Shown piece after piece: positions 37,197 through 46,168 of a DNA stretch of 64,000 bases (its first letter is position 1; each line of letters starts with the position of its first letter). Origin of the DNA: Acinetobacter sp. (GTDB taxonomy: Bacteria > Pseudomonadota > Gammaproteobacteria > Pseudomonadales > Moraxellaceae). The notes under the pieces are model-generated. The model was not told the DNA's origin. It did no database searches and was given only the letters and a program-made list of their open reading frames with translations. The translations under genes were made by a program, and so were the position numbers. Where the stretch lies: positions 1 through 64,000 of the forward strand of contig JAITLL010000055.1 in assembly GCA_031277915.1 (NCBI GenBank), given 5' to 3'.

Positions 37197-37573
37197 TTTA
37201 TATAACAATTTTGATCATCCCTTATAGTTTAAATTTCTTGTTATTAAATTCAACTATCATATTGTTTATTATACAATTGTATAAAATAAAAAAATGATTT
37301 TGAGTTTATTTTGCTTGATGGAAAATCATACAGTAAATTTTTATATATTCATCACAATATGGGAAACTTCATTCACAAGTCAAGTTGAACTTTATTTAAT
37401 AAAACTTATAAAAAAATAAGTGAAAGCAAAGAAATAAATAAAATAGTTATTGAAAAAATAAACCTAAATACACCCTAGCATTGAAATATTTACTAGAGAA
37501 GCTGCTGCAAGCTTAAGCAATCTGTGGTTAAATGCCTTTTTTTATTGTGTTTCACTTTTACAAGGGAAAAATC
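37197..37573. other. Divergent intergenic region between the exporter operon and serC
   Basis: About 375 AT-rich bases holding both promoters. The main visible element is the palindrome at 37269-37284. A frame from 37532 runs into serC but is judged leader. Before the serC ATG, AAGGGAAA is the ribosome binding site. Confidence 0.5.
37269..37284. promoter_or_regulatory. 16-base perfect palindrome, candidate operator of the exporter operon
   Basis: TTATACAATTGTATAA is a perfect palindrome 73 bases before the start of the TolC-like gene. Its size, symmetry and composition resemble operators bound by MarR- or TetR-type dimers, which often control efflux genes. No regulator gene is adjacent, so the assignment is inference. 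Confidence 0.4.
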
Positions 37574-38653
37574 ATGCGCGCGTACAATTTTTGTGCTGGT
37601 CCTGCTGCATTACCTACTGCCGTTTTAGAAAAAGCTCAACAAGAATTGTTGGATTGGCAAGGTAAAGGTCTATCCATCATGGAAATGAGTCACCGTAGTG
37701 CTGACTATGTTGCTGTGGCTGAAAAAGCTGAAGCAGATTTACGTAAGCTTATGAATATTCCTGAAAATTATAAAGTGCTATTTTTACAAGGTGGCGCGTC
37801 ATTACAATTTTCGGCGATTCCTTTAAACCTTTTAGGTAAGAACAATAAAGCTGACTATATTCATACTGGCATCTGGTCTGAAAAAGCGTTAAAAGAAGCC
37901 AAACGTTATGGCGACATTAATGCTGTAGAAGCAGGCATTAAAGTAGATGGTAAGTTCGCAATTTCTGAGCAAAGCGAGTGGAACTTATCTGACGATGCAG
38001 CTTATGTTCATTATGCCGATAATGAAACGATTGGTGGTTTACAGTTCGCAGGCATTCCAGATGTAAAAGCACCACTTGTTTGCGATTATTCATCAAGTAT
38101 TTTATCCGCGCCATTAGATGTAACCAAGTTTGGTTTGATCTATGCGGGTGCGCAAAAGAATATTGGTCCTGCTGGTTTAACAATTGTTATTGTTCGTGAT
38201 GACTTACTTGACCAAGCTAAACCAGAAATTCCAAGCATCTTAAAATATGGTGATCAAGCAAAAAATGGTTCTATGGTTAATACACCATCGACTTATGCTT
38301 GGTACTTATCTGGTTTAGTATTTGAATGGTTACTAGAGCAGGGTGGGGTAGAAGCTATCCATAAAGTTAACCTTGAAAAAGCTCAGTTACTCTATGGTTA
38401 TATCGATTCAAGCGATTTCTATAATAACCCGATTGCTATTCCAAATCGTTCAATTATGAATGTACCGTTCACTTTGGCAGATGAAGCTTTAGAAAAGCAA
38501 TTCCTAAAAGAAGCGGAAGCGAATCATTTATTGAACTTGGCAGGTCACCGCTCAGTTGGTGGTATGCGTGCAAGTATTTATAACGCAGTACCATTAGAAG
38601 GTGTGCAGGCACTTATTAGCTTTATGGATGATTTTTCTAAACGTAATGGTTAA
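37574..38653 (+). CDS. serC: Phosphoserine aminotransferase SerC
   Basis: 359 residues from the ATG at 37574 (MRAYNFCAGPAALPTAVLE), family length. PLP-dependent; makes 3-phosphoserine for serine synthesis and also 4-phosphohydroxythreonine for pyridoxal phosphate, in the same pathway as PdxB in this window. The PLP lysine is in YAGAQKNIGPAGLTIV, and ISIMEMSHRS-like (GKGLSIMEMSHRSADYV), LQGGASLQF and HRSVGGMRASIYNAV motifs are intact. A perfect terminator follows. Confidence 0.97.
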   Translation: MRAYNFCAGPAALPTAVLEKAQQELLDWQGKGLSIMEMSHRSADYVAVAEKAEADLRKLMNIPENYKVLFLQGGASLQFSAIPLNLLGKNNKADYIHTGIWSEKALKEAKRYGDINAVEAGIKVDGKFAISEQSEWNLSDDAAYVHYADNETIGGLQFAGIPDVKAPLVCDYSSSILSAPLDVTKFGLIYAGAQKNIGPAGLTIVIVRDDLLDQAKPEIPSILKYGDQAKNGSMVNTPSTYAWYLSGLVFEWLLEQGGVEAIHKVNLEKAQLLYGYIDSSDFYNNPIAIPNRSIMNVPFTLADEALEKQFLKEAEANHLLNLAGHRSVGGMRASIYNAVPLEGVQALISFMDDFSKRNG

Positions 38654-38665
38654 GTAAATCAAATA

Positions 38666-38697
38666 AATAAAGCCCTCAAATGAGGGCTTTATTTTTA
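38666..38697 (+). terminator. Intrinsic terminator after serC
   Basis: AATAAAGCCCTCA (38666-38678) pairs without mismatch with TGAGGGCTTTATT (38681-38693), with TTT following. Confidence 0.93.
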
Positions 38698-38706
38698 TGT
38701 AATTTA

Positions 38707-38856
38707 TTAATTAAAAGGCACAAAACCAAATTGATGTAGCATCATCGCGGCTAAGAACATACCTAAAACAAAAAAACAAAACGCACCAGTATCGACCCTT
38801 ATACGTGGGTTACTAGTTTGAATAAGACTGGTCGTTTGCTCAGGTATAATCTTCAT
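38707..38856 (-). CDS. 49-residue single-span membrane protein, unknown function
   Basis: A short frame with ATG start at 38856 and stop at 38707 encodes a hydrophilic N-terminus (MKIIPEQTTSLIQTSNPR) and one hydrophobic segment (FCFFVLGMFLAAMMLHQFGF, about 27-46). TTAGG lies upstream of the ATG. It stands alone between the serC terminator and a gene on the same strand whose stop lies 33 bases upstream, so it may be co-transcribed with that gene. No family recognised; the intact frame, start signal and membrane span make it more likely than not to be real. Confidence 0.55.
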   Translation of the reverse strand: MKIIPEQTTSLIQTSNPRIRVDTGAFCFFVLGMFLAAMMLHQFGFVPFN

Positions 38857-38889
38857 TCAATAGCCTAATTTTTAAAATATTAGTGAAAT

Positions 38890-39831
38890 TCAATTAGTTT
38901 CACTATTTTTAGCATAAATATTCGCCTGAATCCAGATATTACCGCGAATATATTCACCAATATTAAAGTTTTTGTACAAATCATTTTTTGTTGCAATGCG
39001 CACTAATATGGCAGGAAGATCATCTTCTAAAACTAAAGTGACGTCATAAAGGGTATATTCTGCATCCATAAATGACATAGAGGTTTTACCGACAATATTT
39101 CCTTGGAACCATGCTTCATCTTCCTGACCAAGATTTTCTCCATATAAATATGCAACCATTTTAGAAAAATCAACCGTTACAGGCTCTTGATCCTCCTCAG
39201 TTTTTGGTTGCCATTCATTAATGAGTTCTTGTAGGTTTTCAGGTGCAATACCATTATGTTCAGTTAAAATTGCATTTAGCGCACGGTGATGCTTAATTGA
39301 GGCCGGATCATCTACGACAATTGTTTCACCAGCAGGCACTGGTTCTAATTCATAAGCCCATGCATTAAATTGAACTTGGTAAGTTTGGGTTTTGTCATAT
39401 TGACAACGATTAACGCTAAATAAATTATCAAATGCATAAACAGTTGTATTTTTATTTAATCTTAAACTTAATACTGCCTGAGTTGCTGAGTCACAAGTAA
39501 TGATGCGCTCAATTTGCGCATTATATTGATATGGGCTTTCAAAACTAGGAAATGCTGTTTTTAACGCACGAGGTTTTTGATTTTCAACCGCAATAATTTG
39601 GTTAATGGTAACATTTTGTCCTTGGGGGCCTTGAATGAGCCAAAAAGATTGATCCATTTCATCTTCATGCTGGCATAAACCCATTGGCATTACAGGTGCA
39701 TCAAGCGCCAGTCCAAGCCATTTTGGTACATCTGTTTCTGGATGGGAGGTCAGTAGATTCCAATGTTCTCCATGACTACCAAAATTTTGGTCGTTTACCG
39801 TAATAACTTCTGGACTGTTTTGATTTTTCAT
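38890..39831 (-). CDS. Hypothetical protein, possible OB-fold-like C-terminal domain
   Basis: I do not recognise this family. From the ATG at 39831 it has 313 residues; a TTG at 39897 would add 22 more, and neither start has a good ribosome binding site. The protein is acidic, without signal peptide or membrane segment. It has a long beta-rich middle part, and the C-terminal part (EEDQEPVTVDFSKMVAYLYG, then TLYDVTLVLEDDLPAILVRI, GEYIRGNIWIQANIYA) suggests a small beta-barrel, by impression only. It is transcribed toward the 49-residue membrane protein gene. Confidence 0.7.
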   Translation of the reverse strand: MKNQNSPEVITVNDQNFGSHGEHWNLLTSHPETDVPKWLGLALDAPVMPMGLCQHEDEMDQSFWLIQGPQGQNVTINQIIAVENQKPRALKTAFPSFESPYQYNAQIERIITCDSATQAVLSLRLNKNTTVYAFDNLFSVNRCQYDKTQTYQVQFNAWAYELEPVPAGETIVVDDPASIKHHRALNAILTEHNGIAPENLQELINEWQPKTEEDQEPVTVDFSKMVAYLYGENLGQEDEAWFQGNIVGKTSMSFMDAEYTLYDVTLVLEDDLPAILVRIATKNDLYKNFNIGEYIRGNIWIQANIYAKNSETN

Positions 39832-40087
39832 AAGTACGATTGATGTTGGGTTTATATCACTTGTTATATTAAATCGAGGGTATTCGCTATATTTCAAGTC
39901 AACATATGTAAATTCTCTTGTAAAAGCACATATTTAGTTATTAAAAGACCTTCTAGTGTGTAAAAAGCTTACTTTTGACAGGAAATATTGGTGGCCATTA
40001 AGGTATGGTTAAAATTAAATTGAGAAAATAAGTTTTATATTTATCGCTATTCTCTAGTGAAATGCATCTGTTAGACTTATATTTTTA

Positions 40088-40573
40088 GTGGAAATAGAGA
40101 ATAACGTGCTGCCATTCAAGCTGTGGGTAGACGCAGATGCATTACCTAAAATTTTGCGTGAAGTCATTTTACGAGCTTCAGATCGTTATCAGTTAGAAGT
40201 GATTTTTGTAGCCAATCAAAATGTCGGAATTACCCCTTCGGTACGTATTAAATCAATACAAGTTTTAAGTGGAGCCGATCAGGCTGATCAGGAGATTGTA
40301 GACCGCATGTCTGAAAATGACATTGTCATTACACAAGATATTCCACTTGCTGCTCAAGTCATTGAAAAGGGAGGTATTGCGATTCATCCACGTGGTGAGG
40401 TTTACACAACTGCAAATGTTAAGGCCCGTTTACACTTACGTGACTTTATGGACACGCTCCGCGGTGCAGGAGTACAGACGGGTGGCCCACCTCCAATTTC
40501 TGAACGTGATAAGCGTGAATTTTCGAGTGCACTTGATCAAACAATTTTAAAGCAAAAACGTAAAACAGCTTAG
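40088..40573 (+). CDS. YaiI/YqxD family (DUF188) protein
   Basis: 161 residues from a GTG at 40088. A second GTG at 40106, preceded by AGAGA, would give 155 residues starting just before the family core and may be the true start. Motifs: [41 protein letters not shown] and [38 protein letters not shown]. The fold is PIN-like with conserved Asp residues, so a nuclease role is suspected but not shown. It is followed after ten bases by a DMT transporter gene on the same strand. Confidence 0.88.
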   Translation: MEIENNVLPFKLWVDADALPKILREVILRASDRYQLEVIFVANQNVGITPSVRIKSIQVLSGADQADQEIVDRMSENDIVITQDIPLAAQVIEKGGIAIHPRGEVYTTANVKARLHLRDFMDTLRGAGVQTGGPPPISERDKREFSSALDQTILKQKRKTA

Positions 40574-40583
40574 TGAGCCTCTT

Positions 40584-41492
40584 ATGCCATCCCAAACCAA
40601 CTTGGCTTCAACTTATGTCTTGCTTGTATTTATTTGGGCAACGACACCTTTAGCCATTGTATGGAGCGTGTCTGACTTACATGTTATGTGGGCTTTGCTT
40701 TTACGTTTTTATATTGCATTACCTCTTTCGGTTATTGTTTTACTGGTTTTAAAAACATCTTTTCCTGTTCATAAACAAGCAGTACATAGCTATTTTGCTG
40801 GGTCTTTTAGTTTAATTGGCTCTCAAATTTTTACCTATGCTGCGACTCAATATTTAAGTTCAGGCATGATTGCATTGATGTTTGGTTTGGCTCCAATTAT
40901 GGCTGGTTTAATTGGTCGTTTTGGATTTGGTCAACATCTTTATAAATTGCAATGGCTGGGGATGGCGATTGCTGTTTTGGGTCTAGCAATTATTTGTTTA
41001 AATGGATCGGGTCAACACGTACACCCATTGGGTATTATGCTCATGTTGATCAGTGTTTTTGTTTATTCATTTTCTATTTTTTGGGTAAAAAAAGTAAATG
41101 CCCAAATTCAACCCATGGCTCAGGCAACGGGTTCAATTTTGGTTTCTTCAATTTTGGCGAGTTGTCTTATTCCATTTATCTGGCAATATGCACCGACACA
41201 CTTACCGCAAGCTAAATCTCTATTTGCTTTAATTTACACAGTGCTTATGGCATCACTTGTTGCCATGTTCTGTTATTTCAAACTGGTACAAAATATAAAA
41301 GCCACCACTTTATCGCTTACCACTGTGATTACACCTATGCTAGCAATGGTAAATGGTGCTGTCCTAAACCATGAACATCTTTCAGTGATGGTTTTTGTCG
41401 GGGCATTTATTATTTTGTTTGGTCTATTCCTCTATTTCTATAAAGACATTCAGGCGAACCGTAATTTTGTTCAACACATTAAATCTAAGTAG
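40584..41492 (+). CDS. DMT superfamily (EamA) transporter
   Basis: 302 residues with ten predicted transmembrane helices in two EamA repeats (about 7-135 and 148-290). Typical motifs are YVLLVFIWATTPLAIVWS at the N-terminus, GLAPIMAGLIGRF at the end of the first repeat region, and the C-terminal VITPMLAMVNGAVLNHE. Members export amino acids, nucleobases or other metabolites; the substrate cannot be inferred. It follows yaiI closely and is probably co-transcribed. Confidence 0.87.
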   Translation: MPSQTNLASTYVLLVFIWATTPLAIVWSVSDLHVMWALLLRFYIALPLSVIVLLVLKTSFPVHKQAVHSYFAGSFSLIGSQIFTYAATQYLSSGMIALMFGLAPIMAGLIGRFGFGQHLYKLQWLGMAIAVLGLAIICLNGSGQHVHPLGIMLMLISVFVYSFSIFWVKKVNAQIQPMAQATGSILVSSILASCLIPFIWQYAPTHLPQAKSLFALIYTVLMASLVAMFCYFKLVQNIKATTLSLTTVITPMLAMVNGAVLNHEHLSVMVFVGAFIILFGLFLYFYKDIQANRNFVQHIKSK

Positions 41493-41683
41493 GAGAAGAT
41501 GAGGGTAATTTGTTGAGCTTATTCATTAAATTGTTCTAATTCGTAGCTAAATGCATGATCAAATTGATCTCATATCTCAACTAGTAGAAAATAGCGCAGC
41601 AATATAATATTAGGATTGTTAAGGATAGGTCAGAACTTACTGATTTTTAAACCTTAATACAGCATCTAACGATATGGCGAAAA

Positions 41684-41704
41684 AGAAGTGTATATCACAC
41701 TTCT
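41684..41704 (+). promoter_or_regulatory. Stem-loop in the leader of lolF
   Basis: AGAAGTGT (41684-41691) pairs with ACACTTCT (41697-41704) around ATATC, 33 bases before the preferred lolF start and without a T run. It could affect leader stability or be an operator; it may also be incidental. Confidence 0.45.
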
Positions 41705-41737
41705 AATTTCCCATCAATGACCTTGGATTTAGAAGGT

Positions 41738-42973
41738 ATGTTTAAACCAATCTCACTGTATATAGGGTTGAGATATACTCGCGCACGACGTAGTAATCAT
41801 TTTATTTCTTTTATTGCATTGGTTTCGATGATCGGTTTGACACTTGGTGTCGCTGTACTAATTACAGTCCTGTCTGTAATGAATGGTTTCGACCGCGAGT
41901 TAAAAAATCGTGTTTTGGGAATGGTGCCACAAGCGACAGTTTCATCTACGCAAATCCTTACGGATTGGCCTGAGCTGGTTAAACGAGTTGAACATCATCC
42001 CCATGTGACTGGAGTTGCACCTTTTACCCAATTGCAAGGTATGTTAACTGCTCAAGGGCAAGTGGCTGGCATTATGGTGACGGGTATTGACCCTAAATAT
42101 GAAAAGAATGTGTCTATTATTCAAAACCATATTGTTGCTGGTAGCCTCGACGCACTTAAAAAGGGTGAATTCGGTATTGTTCTTGGTAAAGATATGGCCG
42201 ATTCACTGGGCTTACGTCTAAATGACAGCGTGACATTGGTTTTACCTGAAGCAACTCCATCTCCAGCGGGTGTTGTACCCCGTTTCAAACGTTTTAAAGT
42301 TGTGGGTATTTTCAGTGTGGGCGCTGAAGTGGACTCAATGGTCGGGTACATTGCTTTATATGATGCATCGACTTTATTGCGTTTACCCGATGGTGCTCAA
42401 GGCGTCCGTTTAAAAATGGATGATATCTTTGCTGCACCCCAAGTTGCCGATGATATTGTGAAAAACTTGCCAAGCAATTTCTATGCAACCAACTGGACCT
42501 ATACGCATGGTAATTTATTTAATGCCATTCAAATGGAAAAAACATTAGTTGGTTTATTACTTGTACTGATTATTGTGGTTGCAGCATTTAACATTGTCTC
42601 GTCTTTAGTGATGGTTGTTACTGACAAAAAATCTGACATTGCAATTTTACGTACCTTAGGTGCGTCACCATCCATGATTACTAAAATTTTTATGGTGCAA
42701 GGTACAGTGATTGGTGTGATTGGGACAGTTGCGGGTACTGTTTTAGGTGTAATTTTGGCACTTACGATCAGTGATATTATTTCTTGGTTTAATAATATTC
42801 TTGGACTCAATTTGTTCGATGCTTATTTTGTCCATTACTTACCTTCGTACTTAAGATGGCAAGACGTGACAATTATCGTGATTGTTTCTTTACTCTTAAG
42901 TTTCTTGGCAACTATTTATCCGGCGCTTCGTGCAGCCAAAGTTCAACCTGCCGAGGCATTGCGTTATGAGTAA
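41738..42973 (+). CDS. lolF: LolF-type lipoprotein-releasing ABC permease (LolC/LolE family)
   Basis: 411 residues from the ATG at 41738; MFKPISLYIGLRYTRARR aligns with the start of E. coli LolC, so the longer frame from 41717 is not preferred. There are four transmembrane helices, one at the N-terminus and three at the end, with a large periplasmic MacB-like domain between. It combines LolC features (ALRYE terminus, FMVQG) and LolE features (DIAILRTLGA). Only one such gene is beside lolD, which fits the LolDF arrangement reported outside enterobacteria. It extracts outer-membrane lipoproteins such as Pal and LptM, both encoded here, from the inner membrane. Confidence 0.88.
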   Translation: MFKPISLYIGLRYTRARRSNHFISFIALVSMIGLTLGVAVLITVLSVMNGFDRELKNRVLGMVPQATVSSTQILTDWPELVKRVEHHPHVTGVAPFTQLQGMLTAQGQVAGIMVTGIDPKYEKNVSIIQNHIVAGSLDALKKGEFGIVLGKDMADSLGLRLNDSVTLVLPEATPSPAGVVPRFKRFKVVGIFSVGAEVDSMVGYIALYDASTLLRLPDGAQGVRLKMDDIFAAPQVADDIVKNLPSNFYATNWTYTHGNLFNAIQMEKTLVGLLLVLIIVVAAFNIVSSLVMVVTDKKSDIAILRTLGASPSMITKIFMVQGTVIGVIGTVAGTVLGVILALTISDIISWFNNILGLNLFDAYFVHYLPSYLRWQDVTIIVIVSLLLSFLATIYPALRAAKVQPAEALRYE

Positions 42974-43652
42974 GGTCGTTTTAGAAGCAAAAGAGATTTA
43001 TAAGCATTTTGATGATGGTAAATCTAAAGTTGAAGTCATCAAAGGTCTTTCTTTACAAGTGGAAGCAGGGCAGTTTGTATCTATTGTTGGTGCGAGTGGT
43101 TCAGGTAAAAGTACTTTGCTTCATGCCTTAGGCGGTCTAGAGCAGCCATCGCAAGGGCAAGTATTTTTAAATGGTCAGCGTTTTGATAACTTGGGTGAAG
43201 CCGAACGTGGTTTTCAACGAAATAAATACCTTGGTTTTGTGTATCAATTTCATCACTTATTACCTGAGTTTTCTGCGCTTGAAAATGTAGCAATGCCTCT
43301 TATGCTTCGACCAGACAGCCAATTTAAGTCTGTGAAGGCACAAGCTGAATATTTGTTAGATCGAGTTGGGCTATCTCACCGTATGGATCATAAACCAGGA
43401 GAGCTTTCAGGTGGCGAACGCCAACGTGTCGCTCTTGCTCGTGCGTTAGTGACCAAACCTGCTGTGGTTTTAGCAGATGAGCCAACGGGTAATTTGGACC
43501 GTAAAACTGCTGTTGGTATTTTTGAGTTACTTACCGATCTTAAGAAAGAACTGAATATGGCTATGCTCATTGTGACTCATGATGAGCAGCTGGCTCAGGC
43601 AGCAGATTCAATCTTGCATATGGAAGATGGACTGTGGGTAAGTGGTTCTTAA
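42966..43652 (+). CDS. lolD: Lipoprotein-releasing ABC transporter ATPase LolD
   Basis: 228 residues. Walker A is GASGSGKSTLLHALGG, the Q-loop region VYQFHHLLPEFSALENVAMP is characteristic of LolD, the signature is LSGGERQRVALARAL, Walker B is VVLADEPTGNLDRKT, and the switch His is in LIVTHDEQLA. The ATG at 42966 overlaps the end of lolF by eight bases, so the two are translationally coupled. It energises release of lipoproteins to LolA. Confidence 0.96.
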   Translation: MSKVVLEAKEIYKHFDDGKSKVEVIKGLSLQVEAGQFVSIVGASGSGKSTLLHALGGLEQPSQGQVFLNGQRFDNLGEAERGFQRNKYLGFVYQFHHLLPEFSALENVAMPLMLRPDSQFKSVKAQAEYLLDRVGLSHRMDHKPGELSGGERQRVALARALVTKPAVVLADEPTGNLDRKTAVGIFELLTDLKKELNMAMLIVTHDEQLAQAADSILHMEDGLWVSGS

Positions 43653-43675
43653 AAAATTGTCATTAAATCACATTG

Positions 43676-43706
43676 TTAAAGCCCACTCAGTTGGGCTTTA
43701 ATTTTG
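43676..43706 (+). terminator. Intrinsic terminator after lolD
   Basis: TTAAAGCCCA (43676-43685) pairs with TGGGCTTTAA (43692-43701), followed by TTTT. Confidence 0.85.
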
Positions 43707-43735
43707 CCCCTAAAATGATAATGACAAGATTTTAA

Positions 43736-46168
43736 ATGTTTAAAATTATTCTATTGGGGTGGGTGAGTGGTATTGCATTGATGGGAGTAAATATCCCTTT
43801 ACTCATGCAATATGGAAAGATAGGCAAAGCATTGCTTTTAATTGCCTTTATGTTCTATCTTTTTAAACGACAAGTATTGGTTGGTCGGCCAGTCCTAAAG
43901 GCAATGTATTGTTTATTGTGCACAGCAAGTTTTTTTGTCGTTGGTTATCAATATGGTGAGAAAGCACTGATTGAGCGATTAGAACAAAGAGAAACGAATT
44001 CGAAAAATCTAGATATTATTGTTTATATAAACCAACTCAGTGAAGAAAGAGAAGATAAGGTACAACAAACAGCTCAGGTATTAAGCGTATTTAGAACTCC
44101 AGTAAATTGGCTTTTATATTTAAACAATAACAATCAGAGAGGGAGGACGAGTAATCAATACTTTGAATTAGGCCATTACTATCGAATATCGGGCAAAACA
44201 AAACCGGCCCATAGTTATGCGACCTCGGGAGCTTTTGATCAGGAAAAATGGTTTACTCAACGAAATATCATGTCTGGTTTTATTGTTCAGCATATTGAAC
44301 CATTAAGCATTGATGAAATATATCAATTAGGTTATCAACCACATTTAAGAGAACAACAATCCTTTTTTAATAGATTTCATTTAAATATAGAAAAACTTCG
44401 CCAAACTTTTAGGCAAATGCTAAAAACCTCCTTTTTACAACAAAAGGGCTTAATTCTAGCTTTACTGACTGGTGATGAAAGTCTTTTATCAGAAGAAACT
44501 CAAACACAATTTAAAGAGTTAGGAATTGCCCATTTATTGGCGATCTCAGGTCCGCATGTGCTCATTTTTGCCCTTATGCTATCTTGGGTCTGTCACCAAC
44601 TCATCTGTCGTTATTATCCCCAAATATATTTATGGAAACCTAAACAGGTTTTATTGGCTATACCATTTAGTTTCGGTGTTTTAATTTATACGGCTTTTGT
44701 TGGGTTTGAAATTCCTGCTCTACGTACACTCTTATCTGTCTTCATCATTATTTCTTTTCTATTATTAAAACAACCCCTTAAGCCATTTTCATTGCTCGTA
44801 TATAGCGCAAGTCTACTGTTAGTCTTTGATCCTTTTAGTGTTTTATCAGCAGGTTTTTGGCTGTCTTACGGGGCCTGTTTTATTTTATTAAGAATTTATC
44901 AGACGATAGCGCAATTACCCCAGCAACTTTTTTTAAGCTTAGGTTTAAAAATGATTTTTATGGGTAAGGTCTTAATTGAGTCTCAAGGCAAAATATTCAT
45001 TGCATTGAGTCCTTTAACCTTAATTTTCTTTCAACAAATTTCTTGGGTAGCACCCCTGACAAATATAATTGCTGTACCCATTTTGGGTGTGGTTATCGTT
45101 CCGTTAAATATCGTCGCTGGTTGTGCATGGTTTATATTTAAACCATTTGGAAATATGCTTTTTCAGTTTAATGATATTTTACTTAGTATATTGCTTAGTT
45201 TTTTGAATCTATTAGAAGAAATTTCATTACCAATACAAGGTGTAAGCCTGACACCTTTCGGTTTATTAGCAGTTAGTTTTGCTGTTGTGATCTTATTTTT
45301 ACCTAATGGTGTTGTACCAAAAACTTGGGGGCTACTCTGTTGTTTACCTTTAATCATTGTGAATAAAACGACTCAACAAATTCAAGTTCATATTTTGGAT
45401 GTTGGGCAGGGACAGGCTATCTTTTTGCAACATCCCATGCAAAATTGGTTGATTGATACAGGTGGGTCTTACGATGAAAAGATATTTAGTATTGGTCAAA
45501 ATGTTGTTGTGCCATTTTTGCGCCAACAAGGTGTAAAACAATTAGATCATGTTGTGTTATCTCACCTTGATCAAGATCATAGCGGTGCTTTTCCTGCCAT
45601 TCAGCAAGTGATTTCAGTCAAGCAAGTTATTTCAAATGAACAATCTTCAAATATTTTAAAGCAGCCATTTCAATATTGTCATCAAGGGCAACAATGGCAA
45701 TATCCAGAGTTAGATATTCAAATTTTATGGCCTAAAGAAAAAGATTTAACTTTTGTTCCTTCTCAGCAGAATCAATATTCCTGTGTTGTATATCTTCATT
45801 TTAAAGGAGTCAGTGGTTACCAAAATTTTCTTATTATGGGAGATGCAGGTTGGGAGGCGGAATACCAGTTATTAAAAGACTATCCTAACTTGAAGGTAGA
45901 TGTTTTGGTGCTAGGCCATCATGGAAGTAAACACAGTTCGGCCTACGACTTTTTGGCGACCTTAAAACCTAAACTGGCAATTGCATCGGCTGGTTTTGAT
46001 AACCGTTATGGCCATCCTAGCAAAGAGGTTATAACACGCTTAAAAGCACTTCATATCCCACTTAAAAGTACCGTAGAGCAAGGTACTTTAAGCTTCACTC
46101 TGAAAAATCACAAAATGGTTCTACATAACCGACGTTTTGAGCGATTCTGGTTGCGTAGAGTTCTCTAA
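43736..46168 (+). CDS. comEC: DNA uptake channel protein ComEC/Rec2
   Basis: 810 residues. An N-terminal soluble domain between membrane helices (about 55-225) is followed by the Competence membrane domain (LAISGPHVLIFALMLSWVC, then about eight helices) and a C-terminal metallo-beta-lactamase-like domain (HILDVGQGQAIFLQHP, SHLDQDHSGAF, LVLGHHGSKHSSAYDF). It carries single-stranded transforming DNA across the inner membrane, in keeping with natural competence of Acinetobacter. Full length, without frameshift. Its last 48 bases overlap the end of the convergent acyltransferase gene. Confidence 0.95.
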   Translation: MFKIILLGWVSGIALMGVNIPLLMQYGKIGKALLLIAFMFYLFKRQVLVGRPVLKAMYCLLCTASFFVVGYQYGEKALIERLEQRETNSKNLDIIVYINQLSEEREDKVQQTAQVLSVFRTPVNWLLYLNNNNQRGRTSNQYFELGHYYRISGKTKPAHSYATSGAFDQEKWFTQRNIMSGFIVQHIEPLSIDEIYQLGYQPHLREQQSFFNRFHLNIEKLRQTFRQMLKTSFLQQKGLILALLTGDESLLSEETQTQFKELGIAHLLAISGPHVLIFALMLSWVCHQLICRYYPQIYLWKPKQVLLAIPFSFGVLIYTAFVGFEIPALRTLLSVFIIISFLLLKQPLKPFSLLVYSASLLLVFDPFSVLSAGFWLSYGACFILLRIYQTIAQLPQQLFLSLGLKMIFMGKVLIESQGKIFIALSPLTLIFFQQISWVAPLTNIIAVPILGVVIVPLNIVAGCAWFIFKPFGNMLFQFNDILLSILLSFLNLLEEISLPIQGVSLTPFGLLAVSFAVVILFLPNGVVPKTWGLLCCLPLIIVNKTTQQIQVHILDVGQGQAIFLQHPMQNWLIDTGGSYDEKIFSIGQNVVVPFLRQQGVKQLDHVVLSHLDQDHSGAFPAIQQVISVKQVISNEQSSNILKQPFQYCHQGQQWQYPELDIQILWPKEKDLTFVPSQQNQYSCVVYLHFKGVSGYQNFLIMGDAGWEAEYQLLKDYPNLKVDVLVLGHHGSKHSSAYDFLATLKPKLAIASAGFDNRYGHPSKEVITRLKALHIPLKSTVEQGTLSFTLKNHKMVLHNRRFERFWLRRVL

